Positions 1 to 5,839 of a stretch of 5,919 bases of DNA are shown piece after piece. How positions within the stretch are numbered: position 1 is the stretch's first letter; each line of letters begins with the position of its first letter. Below the pieces are notes generated by a model that did not search any database, had not been told where the DNA came from, and saw nothing but the letters and a program-made list of their open reading frames with translations. A program made the position numbers and the translations under genes. The stretch is from UBA7239 sp035456205 (GTDB lineage: Bacteria; Pseudomonadota; Gammaproteobacteria; Pseudomonadales; UBA7239), in the NCBI GenBank assembly GCA_035456205.1, contig DATIDQ010000022.1, forward strand, positions 1 to 5,919, in the 5' to 3' direction.

Positions 1-1025
1 AAACCCTGTGGGCGAAACAACATGGTGGCCACTAGCGCAATACCAAATAACAGCATGCGCAAGTTTTCCGGATCAATGATAGTGCGGCCAAGCAGTGCTT
101 GTTGCATAGGTGTTGCAATATCGCGAAAAATTTCTGGCGTAATAGTGAGCAGGGCAGCGCCGAGTATCACACCGGCAATGTTACCCATGCCACCCAGTAC
201 CACCATGCACAACACCATAATGGATTCCAGTAACACAAAACTTTCAGGGCTCACAAAGCCCTGAAAGCCAGCAAATAATCCACCGGCAACACCGCCGAAT
301 GACGCACCCATAGCAAATGCCAGTAATTTGATATTACGTGTGTTGATGCCACAGGCTTTTGCTGCCATTTCATCTTCGCGAATTGCCATCCATGCTCGAC
401 CAATGCGTGAATTCTGTAACCGGATCGAAACAAAAACTACCAATGCCGCGAGTACCAGAAATAGATAGTAATAAAAATAGACCGATGTGATGCGCAAACT
501 AAACAGTTGTAGCGGTTGTTGTATGGTAAATAATGGATCGATCAGATTGATACCTTGCGGGCCATTGGTCAGATTGACGGGGCGATCCAGATTATTCAGA
601 AACAGACGCACAATTTCACCAAAGCCCAGTGTGACAATCGCGAGATAATCACCGCGTAAACGTAGCGTTGGCGCACCAAGTATCACCCCCAAAAATCCGG
701 CAACCGTCGCCCCAATCGGCAAAATAATAAAAGGCGACCAGTGCAAACCAAATTGTGGCGAAGCGAGCAGGGCGTACACGTAAGCACCAATTGCATAAAA
801 CGCAATGTAGCCGAGATCCAGTAATCCAGCGTAACCCACAACAATATTCAGACCGAGTGCGAGCATGGCATACAGCAATACAAAATCCAGCACGCGCACC
901 CAGCCATTTCCTAATGCCGCACCGGTTGCCAGTGGCAATAAAACAGCAGTCATCAGCAATAATCCATACGCCAACCAGATTTTTGCAGGCGTTTTTTTTG
1001 CGGGATTAGTAACAAATATTTTCAT
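1..1025 (-). CDS. livM: LivM-type branched-chain amino acid ABC transporter permease (3' end cut by window edge)
   Basis: Inner-membrane permease of a HAAT-family (branched-chain amino acid type) ABC importer; it would pair with LivH to form the translocation pore. I translated the minus strand from ATG at 1025: 341 codons stay open to the window edge. The product is strongly hydrophobic with many membrane segments. It carries stretches I recognise from E. coli LivM: LDLGYIAFYAIGAY at about residues 69-82, LRLRGDYLAIVTLGFGEI at about 121-138, and the cytoplasmic EAA-type coupling loop near residues 215-245 (AIREDEMAAKACGINTR, then LLAFAMGASFGG). E. coli LivM is longer at the N-terminus; this is the shorter form of roughly 350 residues, so only the last 10-20 residues should be missing after RPQG. 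The start overlaps the livH stop by one base (TAATG) and no good Shine-Dalgarno precedes it, which suggests translational coupling. The substrate is inferred from the family, not shown by the sequence. Confidence 0.95.
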   Translation of the reverse strand, partial: MKIFVTNPAKKTPAKIWLAYGLLLMTAVLLPLATGAALGNGWVRVLDFVLLYAMLALGLNIVVGYAGLLDLGYIAFYAIGAYVYALLASPQFGLHWSPFIILPIGATVAGFLGVILGAPTLRLRGDYLAIVTLGFGEIVRLFLNNLDRPVNLTNGPQGINLIDPLFTIQQPLQLFSLRITSVYFYYYLFLVLAALVVFVSIRLQNSRIGRAWMAIREDEMAAKACGINTRNIKLLAFAMGASFGGVAGGLFAGFQGFVSPESFVLLESIMVLCMVVLGGMGNIAGVILGAALLTITPEIFRDIATPMQQALLGRTIIDPENLRMLLFGIALVATMLFRPQG

Positions 1026-1957
1026 TACGCGCGTTCTATGGTGTTTTTGCCGAGTAATCCGGATGGTTTGAATACCAGCACAGCAACTAACACAAGGAAC
1101 GCAAAAATATCCTGATAATTACTGCCCAGCACACCGCCCGTGAGATTGCCGAGATAGCCAGCACCAAGACTCTCAATAATCCCTAGTAGCAAACCACCGA
1201 TCACTGCACCGGGCAGATTACCAATCCCGCCTAATACAGCAGCAGAAAATGCTTTCAAGCCCAACATAAAACCCATGTAAGGATCGGCCTGGCCGTAATT
1301 TGCCGCCACCATAAAACCGGCCAGTGAACCGAGACCGGAACCGATAGCAAATGTCGCGGCGATAACGCGGTTGATATTGACGCCCATTAATTGCGCCACT
1401 TGTCCGTCTTGCGCCGTAGCGCGCATCGCGCGGCCAAGGCGAGTGCGATTGATCAGTAGCCACAAACAGGTCAATACCACGGTAGATACCAGCACAATGG
1501 CGACTTTGGTGGGTGTCAGGCTGGCATGTAAAAAGGTAAAGGGCTGGTTGGGTAACAGATCAGGAAAGCGTTGGTAGCCGCGTCCCCAGATCATCATGGC
1601 GACATTTTGCAGCACAATGGAAACGCCGATGGCTGTAATCAGTGGCGCGAGCCTGGGAGCATTGCGCAGTGGTCGGTAAGCAATCCTTTCAATACTCATG
1701 CCCAGCAGCATACAAGCAGGAATGCTGATGATCAGCGCAATACCGAGGCAGGCAAACGGTGGCAGTGCGAGTGTTGAGGCAAGCAGGGCATTGAGTACGG
1801 CGATAGCGATCATCGCGCCCATCATTGTGACTTCGCCGTGGGCAAAATTGATCAGCCCCAGAATGCCATACACCATGGTATAGCCGAGCGCGATCAGCGC
1901 GTAGACGCTGCCGAGAATGATGCCATTGGCCAGTTGTTGTGCGAGTGTATCCACCAA
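1025..1957 (-). CDS. livH: LivH-type branched-chain amino acid ABC transporter permease
   Basis: Second inner-membrane permease of the same importer, 310 residues against about 308 in E. coli LivH. Family stretches are plain: GYTMVYGILGLINFAHGEV at residues 25-43, SIERIAYRPLR at 88-98, the EAA-type ATPase-contact region RLGRAMRATAQD...MGVNINRVIAATFAIG at about 173-206, and GLKAFSAAVLGGIGNLPGA at 233-251. Several long hydrophobic segments fit about eight membrane helices. The start is uncommon: the longest form begins at TTG (1957-1955) and the next codon is GTG (1954-1952); the reading frame upstream contains no ATG before the livK stop. Neither start has a convincing Shine-Dalgarno, so initiation may depend on ribosomes finishing livK 21 bases earlier. 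The first residues differ little either way. It ends in TAATG shared with livM. Confidence 0.95.
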   Translation of the reverse strand: MVDTLAQQLANGIILGSVYALIALGYTMVYGILGLINFAHGEVTMMGAMIAIAVLNALLASTLALPPFACLGIALIISIPACMLLGMSIERIAYRPLRNAPRLAPLITAIGVSIVLQNVAMMIWGRGYQRFPDLLPNQPFTFLHASLTPTKVAIVLVSTVVLTCLWLLINRTRLGRAMRATAQDGQVAQLMGVNINRVIAATFAIGSGLGSLAGFMVAANYGQADPYMGFMLGLKAFSAAVLGGIGNLPGAVIGGLLLGIIESLGAGYLGNLTGGVLGSNYQDIFAFLVLVAVLVFKPSGLLGKNTIERA

Positions 1958-1978
1958 AGAACAACCCGGGGGCGACGG

Positions 1979-3160
1979 TTACTGACCACCCGCTGTCTGC
2001 AGAAATTCCCATGCGCCATTATGAACTTTGTACAGAGAAACCGGGCTGTTGACCAGATCGCCTTTACTATCAAAGCGGATAGTGGAAGTCAGGCCTGGGT
2101 ATTCCATAGCAGCCAGCACAGGACGGTACTGTGCCGGATCAATGCTATTGGCTTGCTGCATGGCCTTGGCCATCATACGCATTGCGTCATAAACATACGG
2201 TGCGTATAGCTGGATCACGCCGTATTTGGCTTCAAACCGTTGTTTAAATTCCGGACCGCCTTTCATGCTGGCCAGTGGAATACCGGGCAGGGAGCCGATA
2301 ACACCTTCAGCATCTGCCCCCGCCAGTTTAAGAAACTCGGCGGTGTAGACACCATCTCCACCGATAAACGGTATCGTAATACCCAGTGCACGCATTTGTT
2401 TTACCATCGGTGCACCCTGTGCATCCATGCCACCGTAGAATAATATTTGTGCATCAGAGCCCTTCACGCTGGTGAGAATGGCGTTGAAATCACTGGATTT
2501 ATCGGTAGTAAATTCACGCTTGACGATAGTCGCGCCCAATTCCAGTGCTGTTTTTTCAAATACATCGGCCAAGCCCTGACCGTAAGCCGTGCGATCATCA
2601 ATAATCGCCAGCTTGTTAAACCCTAAAGTTTGCACGGCGTAATGCGCAAGTTGTTTGCCTTGCTGGCTGTCATTGGCCATTACGCGGAAAGCACCGGGGA
2701 AACCTTGTGCCGTGTAGGCAACAGCGGTGGCGGAAGGTGAGATCTCTACCAGGCTGGCATCATGGTAGATTTTGGAAGCAGGGATGGATGTACCTGAATT
2801 GAGGTGACCAATCATGCCACTAATACCGGCATCGACCAGTTTCTGGGCAACTTGCGTAGCAGTGCGCGGATCCGCCATGTCATCTTCCGATAACAACTCA
2901 AAGTGCGCAGTTTTGCCAGCGATGCTGATTTTTTCGTTATTCAGTTCATCAATAGCCAGGCGAATGGCGTTTTCATTGTCCTTACCAAGATGCGCTTGTG
3001 GGCCCGTCAACGGTGCAGCGTGCCCGATGCGGATAGTCAGTGTTTCGGGCTGGCTGGCTTGGGTAGGCAGGTTTGCGGCAGGTGCATCATGCTTGTTACA
3101 ACCAGCGGCCAAAATGGTGCAGGCAGTGATGAAAACAGCGGTAATCAAACGCGATAGCAT
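1979..3160 (-). CDS. livK: LivK-like periplasmic substrate-binding lipoprotein of a branched-chain amino acid type ABC transporter
   Basis: Type I periplasmic binding protein (Leu/Ile/Val-BP family), 393 residues, which should capture the ligand and deliver it to LivH/LivM. The N-terminus has a positive residue, a hydrophobic stretch and TILAAGC with Cys21, a lipobox; residue +2 is Asn. A flexible Ala/Pro/Gln-rich linker (about 22-40) follows. The two-lobed domain starts near residue 42 with IRIGHAAPLTGPQAHLGKDNE. Other family marks are GHLNSGTSIPASKIY (118-132), ISPSAT (140-145), AYGQGLADVFEKTA (192-205), FYGGMDAQGAPM (241-252), FIGGDGV (265-271) and APYVYDA (320-326). Compared by eye with E. 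coli LivJ/LivK, some ligand-contact positions differ, so ligand specificity is uncertain; the nearest forms I recall are from Betaproteobacteria. The start is supported by AAGGA eight bases upstream and by the signal sequence. First gene of the operon, transcribed away from acpP. Confidence 0.93.
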   Translation of the reverse strand: MLSRLITAVFITACTILAAGCNKHDAPAANLPTQASQPETLTIRIGHAAPLTGPQAHLGKDNENAIRLAIDELNNEKISIAGKTAHFELLSEDDMADPRTATQVAQKLVDAGISGMIGHLNSGTSIPASKIYHDASLVEISPSATAVAYTAQGFPGAFRVMANDSQQGKQLAHYAVQTLGFNKLAIIDDRTAYGQGLADVFEKTALELGATIVKREFTTDKSSDFNAILTSVKGSDAQILFYGGMDAQGAPMVKQMRALGITIPFIGGDGVYTAEFLKLAGADAEGVIGSLPGIPLASMKGGPEFKQRFEAKYGVIQLYAPYVYDAMRMMAKAMQQANSIDPAQYRPVLAAMEYPGLTSTIRFDSKGDLVNSPVSLYKVHNGAWEFLQTAGGQ

Positions 3161-3168
3161 GGTAAAAG

Positions 3169-3173
3169 TCCTT
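3169..3173 (-). promoter_or_regulatory. Ribosome binding site of livK
   Basis: On the minus strand this reads AAGGA, eight bases before the ATG at 3160. It fixes the start that gives an intact lipoprotein signal peptide. Confidence 0.75.
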
Positions 3174-3191
3174 GATTTTGCATATGTCGTG

Positions 3192-3219
3192 ATTATCCGG
3201 ATAGGTCAGGCAATGTCAA
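3192..3219 (-). promoter_or_regulatory. Predicted sigma-70 promoter of the livKHM operon
   Basis: Minus strand: TTGACA (3219-3214, perfect -35 match), a 16-base spacer, then GATAAT (3197-3192, five of six -10 matches). Transcription would start near 3185, giving a leader of about 25 bases that carries the AAGGA site. The closeness to consensus suggests a strong basal promoter unless a repressor acts on it; I see no clear operator. The call is from sequence match only. Confidence 0.7.
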
Positions 3220-3294
3220 AGTATTCATCTGAAAGATATTAAACTCCCCATTTTTGATACCTATAAATCAGAAATATACAAGAGGTAGCGGCCT

Positions 3295-3323
3295 TTCCCT
3301 TTGCAAAAAAATAGGGGTAAAAT
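3295..3323 (+). promoter_or_regulatory. Possible acpP promoter
   Basis: TAAAAT at 3318-3323 is a good -10 candidate, preceded by GGGG rather than an extended -10 TG. At 17 bases upstream there is only a poor -35 (TTCCCT, 3295-3300); TTGCAA at 3301-3306 is a better match but only 11 bases away. Transcription would begin near 3330, leaving a leader of about 70 bases. An alternative further upstream is TATAAA at 3262-3267 with TTAAAC at 3239-3244 (17-base spacer). acpP needs a promoter in this gap because the upstream gene points away, but which site is used is uncertain. Confidence 0.4.
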
Positions 3324-3385
3324 GCCGGCTCGAAATCGGAAGATTGCTTTCTTGAGCAAACTAACCGGTCTTGATAACCCCTATT
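3310..3385 (+). repeat. 9-base inverted repeat flanking the acpP promoter/leader
   Basis: AATAGGGGT at 3310-3318 is the exact reverse complement of ACCCCTATT at 3377-3385, 58 bases apart. The left arm overlaps the first base of the candidate -10 box and the right arm ends one base before the Shine-Dalgarno region. It could be a pair of protein sites or, if transcription starts further upstream, a long-range RNA stem. A match this long has a modest chance of arising randomly in a 240-base gap. Confidence 0.3.
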
Positions 3386-3395
3386 CGGAGCAAAC
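3344..3395 (+). promoter_or_regulatory. acpP leader with repeated GAGCAAAC and alternative pairings, overlapping the ribosome binding site
   Basis: GAGCAAAC occurs at 3354-3361 and again at 3388-3395; the second copy overlaps the GGAG Shine-Dalgarno at 3387-3390, which lies 12 bases before the acpP ATG. TTGCTT at 3344-3349 can pair with GAGCAA of the first copy (3354-3359, four-base loop, one G-U pair) or equally with the second copy (3388-3393), which would cover the ribosome binding site. The repeats and complementarity are seen in the sequence; a regulatory role is inference, and short pairings like this can arise by chance. Confidence 0.3.
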
Positions 3396-3402
3396 CTGAA
3401 CC

Positions 3403-3639
3403 ATGAGCAGCATTGAAGAACGCGTTAAGAAAATCGTTGCCGAGCAACTGGGCGTCAAAGAAGAAGACGTCAAAAACGAAGCCTCTTTCGTTGAAGATCT
3501 TGGTGCAGATTCCCTGGATACCGTCGAGCTGGTTATGGCTCTGGAAGAAGAATTCGAAACTGAAATTCCTGACGAAGAAGCAGAGAAGATCACTACCGTG
3601 CAATTGGCCATTGATTACATCAATTCCCACTTGGGTTAA
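3403..3639 (+). CDS. acpP: Acyl carrier protein
   Basis: Small acidic cytosolic carrier of growing acyl chains in type II fatty acid synthesis, 78 residues like the E. coli protein. The 4'-phosphopantetheine attachment motif GADSLDTVELVMALEEEFE is present, with Ser37 as the modified residue; helix II of this motif is the docking face for FabF and other partner enzymes. The sequence is nearly the same as E. coli and Pseudomonas AcpP through residues 1-70 and differs mainly at the C-terminal tail (INSHLG). The ATG start gives the canonical MSxIEERVKKIV beginning; GGAG sits 12 bases upstream, a rather long spacing. fabF follows after a terminator. Unlike the usual order, fabG does not precede it in this window. 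Very abundant in relatives, so strong expression is expected. Confidence 0.98.
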   Translation: MSSIEERVKKIVAEQLGVKEEDVKNEASFVEDLGADSLDTVELVMALEEEFETEIPDEEAEKITTVQLAIDYINSHLG

Positions 3640-3643
3640 GGCT

Positions 3644-3660
3644 GGGCCGCTTAGCGGCTT
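3644..3660 (+). other. GC-rich hairpin directly after acpP
   Basis: GCCGC (3646-3650), a three-base loop TTA, and GCGGC (3654-3658) form a perfect stem that two G-U pairs can lengthen (3644-3645 with 3659-3660). It starts four bases after the acpP stop and has no T-run behind it, so it is more likely a 3'-end stabilising or RNase-blocking structure than a terminator by itself. Confidence 0.45.
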
Positions 3661-3682
3661 GTACAAAATGATTTGATATAGA

Positions 3683-3716
3683 AAAAGCCGTCACTTTGCA
3701 GTGCGGCTTTTCTTTT
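3683..3716 (+). terminator. Rho-independent terminator between acpP and fabF
   Basis: AAAAGCCG (3683-3690), one bulged T, CACT (3692-3695), loop TTGC, AGTG (3700-3703), CGGCTTTT (3704-3711), followed by CTTTT. A stem of 12 pairs with a T-rich 3' side is a textbook intrinsic terminator. It would end most acpP transcripts and let a fraction read into fabF, matching the large excess of ACP over FabF expected in cells. I see no convincing separate promoter between here and fabF. Confidence 0.85.
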
Positions 3717-3746
3717 ATCTGGATTAGTTTGTCTGGTAAAGCAATG

Positions 3747-3752
3747 AAGGAG
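3747..3752 (+). promoter_or_regulatory. Strong ribosome binding site that sets the GTG start of fabF
   Basis: AAGGAG, eight bases before GTG at 3761. The nearby ATG at 3744-3746 is in another frame, so this site decides the non-ATG start. Confidence 0.85.
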
Positions 3753-3760
3753 TCCCTTCC

Positions 3761-4999
3761 GTGTTAGGCAGAAGAGTTGTTGTCACAGGTCTCGGTATGG
3801 TCACGCCACTCGGTAATACCGTGGCCAGTACATGGGAAGGTATTCTGGCTGGTCGCAGCGGCATTGCGACAATCGAGCATTTTGATCCGACGCCATTTAC
3901 TACCCAATTTGCTGGAAATGTGCGCGGGCTCGATATCGAACAATATATGCCGCTAAAAGATGCGCGCAAGATGGATACATTTATCCAGTACGGCTTGGTT
4001 GCCGGTATCCAGGCGATGGAAGACAGCGGATTTGTGGTGACTGAATCCAATGCAGATCGCTGCGGCTCTGCTATCGGTTCCGGTATTGGTGGTATTGGAG
4101 CAATTGAAGAGAATCGTGACATCATCACGACCAAAGGCCCACGCCGTATTTCGCCGTTTTTTGTGCCCGGCAGCATCATCAATATGGTGGCAGGTAATCT
4201 TGCGATCAAATACGGTTTGCGCGGCCCGAATATCGCCGTTACTACCGCTTGCACAACCGGCACACACAATATCGGTCTAGCTGGTCGGATGATTGCGTTG
4301 GGCGATGCCGACATGATGGTGGCTGGTGGCGCAGAAATGGCGTGTACGCCGGTTGGCCTTGGCGGTTTTGCTGCTGCACGCGCACTATCGACACGCAATG
4401 ACAATCCACAGGCAGCCAGTCGCCCTTGGGATAAAGATCGTGATGGCTTTGTACTCGCCGATGGCGCAGGCATGTTGGTGCTGGAAGAATACGAACATGC
4501 CAAACAACGCGGGGCAAAAATTTATGCCGAGTTGTGCGGATTTGGCATGAGTGATGATGCCTACCATATGACTTCACCACCAGAGGATGGCAATGGTGCT
4601 GCACGTTCTATGGTGAATGCATTGCGCGATGCAAAAATTGATGCGGCGGATTTGCAATACATCAATGCGCATGGCACGTCCACGCCGGCTGGTGATATTG
4701 CAGAATGTCGTGCAGTGAAAAGTGTGATGGGGAATGCGGCAGCGCAAGTCGCTGTGAGTTCAACCAAATCCATGACCGGACATTTACTCGGTGCTGCTGG
4801 TGCTATTGAAGCTATTTTTTCTGTGTTGGCAATTCGTGATCAAGTAGCGCCGCCAACCATCAATCTCGACAATCCTGACAATGAGTGTGACCTGAATTTT
4901 GTGCCGCACCAGCCGCAATCAATGGCCATACGCTATGCGATGTCCAACTCTTTCGGCTTTGGCGGTACTAACGGCACGTTATTGTTCGGAAAAGTCTGA
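3761..4999 (+). CDS. fabF: 3-oxoacyl-[acyl-carrier-protein] synthase II (FabF)
   Basis: Condensing enzyme that elongates acyl-ACP with malonyl-ACP (decarboxylative Claisen condensation) in fatty acid synthesis; cytosolic homodimer in known relatives. It has 412 residues against 413 in E. coli, with the same thiolase-fold layout. Visible active-site elements are the nucleophile Cys164 in TTACTTGTHNIG, His304 in INAHGTSTPAGD, Lys336 and His341 in SSTKSMTGHLLGAAGA, and the C-terminal SNSFGFGGTNG with Phe400, the residue that gates the acyl pocket in the family. RNDNPQAASRPWDKDRDGFV (about 212-231) is another strong family stretch. The GTG start is supported by AAGGAG eight bases upstream and by the canonical RRVVVTGLGM beginning. 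The gene lies 121 bases after acpP, beyond a terminator, and is followed by pabC after 21 bases, so fabF-pabC-mltG likely share a transcript. Confidence 0.97.
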   Translation: MLGRRVVVTGLGMVTPLGNTVASTWEGILAGRSGIATIEHFDPTPFTTQFAGNVRGLDIEQYMPLKDARKMDTFIQYGLVAGIQAMEDSGFVVTESNADRCGSAIGSGIGGIGAIEENRDIITTKGPRRISPFFVPGSIINMVAGNLAIKYGLRGPNIAVTTACTTGTHNIGLAGRMIALGDADMMVAGGAEMACTPVGLGGFAAARALSTRNDNPQAASRPWDKDRDGFVLADGAGMLVLEEYEHAKQRGAKIYAELCGFGMSDDAYHMTSPPEDGNGAARSMVNALRDAKIDAADLQYINAHGTSTPAGDIAECRAVKSVMGNAAAQVAVSSTKSMTGHLLGAAGAIEAIFSVLAIRDQVAPPTINLDNPDNECDLNFVPHQPQSMAIRYAMSNSFGFGGTNGTLLFGKV

Positions 5000-5020
5000 C
5001 GCATGCGGCAGTAAGCCAAT

Positions 5021-5839
5021 ATGCATGCTGCCGCTGATATTCCATCTTCCTGGAACAGAGCCATCGCTTACGGTGATGGCTTGTTTGAAACCATACTGGT
5101 TCTTGATGGCGCTGCGCCGTTGTGGAGCTTTCATCGCATGCGATTGCAGCAATCCATCCAACGCATGAATATTCATTGCGATATAGCAGAGCTGGAAAAA
5201 TCTTTCCATTCACTAGCTGGCCAACAACCGAATACCTTGGTGAAAATTATTGTCGCTCGTAGCGGTGGCAAGCGCGGATATGACTCACGTTCGGCAAATG
5301 ATTCCACGTTCCATCTGCAACATTATCCTTTGCCACAGTATTCTCATAAAAGAATTACTGATGGTGTACGCCTGCATGTTTGCAATCAACGCCTGTCACA
5401 TAATGCAGGTTTGGCTGGTATCAAGCATCTGAATCGGCTTGAGCAAGTAGCTGCTGCGACGGAGCGGCAGAGTGATTGGGCAGACGAAGGACTGATGCTG
5501 GATAGTCGCGGCGCAGTTATTGAAGGTGTATCCAGCAATATTTTTATAGTCAGGAATGACGTGTTGGCAACACCGCGTCTTGATTATTGCGGTGTTGCAG
5601 GCGTGATGCGAGCCGCTATCATGGATAAATTTTCACGAACACTATCCTTGTCTGTGCAAGAAACGCGTCTCACACTTGATGATATGTTGTCAGCGGACAC
5701 GGTATTTATTTGCAATAGCATATTTGGACTCTGGCCAGTCAATGCCATTGGCGTGAGCTTACTGCCAATGCATTCGGGCATTATTGAACAATTGTGGCAA
5801 CAGCTGAACAACCTGGGTTATGCGAGGCTTTATGGTTAA
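5021..5839 (+). CDS. pabC: Aminodeoxychorismate lyase (4-amino-4-deoxychorismate lyase)
   Basis: PLP enzyme of fold type IV that converts aminodeoxychorismate to p-aminobenzoate and pyruvate for folate synthesis. It has 272 residues; E. coli PabC has 269. GDGLFETI at 18-25, AGIKHLNRLEQV at 132-143 with the PLP-binding Lys135, the class IV signature EGVSSNIF at 168-175, TPRLDYCGVAGVMR at 184-197, and SADTVFICNS at 224-233 all match the family, and GIKHLNRLEQ is shared with E. coli PabC in particular. D-amino acid or branched-chain aminotransferases of the same fold are the alternative, but the position after fabF and before an mltG-like gene favours PabC. The N-terminus is about five residues shorter than in E. 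coli before GDG, and an in-frame TAA at 5012 rules out a longer start. The Shine-Dalgarno is weak, so translation may depend on fabF 21 bases upstream. Confidence 0.92.
   Translation: MHAAADIPSSWNRAIAYGDGLFETILVLDGAAPLWSFHRMRLQQSIQRMNIHCDIAELEKSFHSLAGQQPNTLVKIIVARSGGKRGYDSRSANDSTFHLQHYPLPQYSHKRITDGVRLHVCNQRLSHNAGLAGIKHLNRLEQVAAATERQSDWADEGLMLDSRGAVIEGVSSNIFIVRNDVLATPRLDYCGVAGVMRAAIMDKFSRTLSLSVQETRLTLDDMLSADTVFICNSIFGLWPVNAIGVSLLPMHSGIIEQLWQQLNNLGYARLYG

Noticed and set aside
755..1071. Plus-strand open frames opposite the livM start
   Set aside because: They overlap the fully readable livM frame on the other strand and show no family features.
3255..3270. TGAT-N8-ATCA dyad in the livK/acpP gap as a regulator site
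   Set aside because: Half-sites of four bases are too short to distinguish from chance in AT-rich DNA and match no operator I can name with confidence.
3371..3376. TTGATA as a -35 box for acpP
   Set aside because: It is about 30 bases from the acpP ATG; a -10 box 17 bases on would fall in the ribosome binding region and no such box is present.
3361..3666. Open frames on the minus strand across acpP
   Set aside because: They are antisense to one of the most conserved genes known and their composition reflects the complement of acpP codons.
3724..4503. Long open frame on the minus strand opposite fabF (259 codons)
   Set aside because: It lies antisense to a clear fabF gene, its translation is rich in Ser/Pro/Ala with no recognisable domain, and it has no supporting start context; it is a shadow of fabF codon usage.
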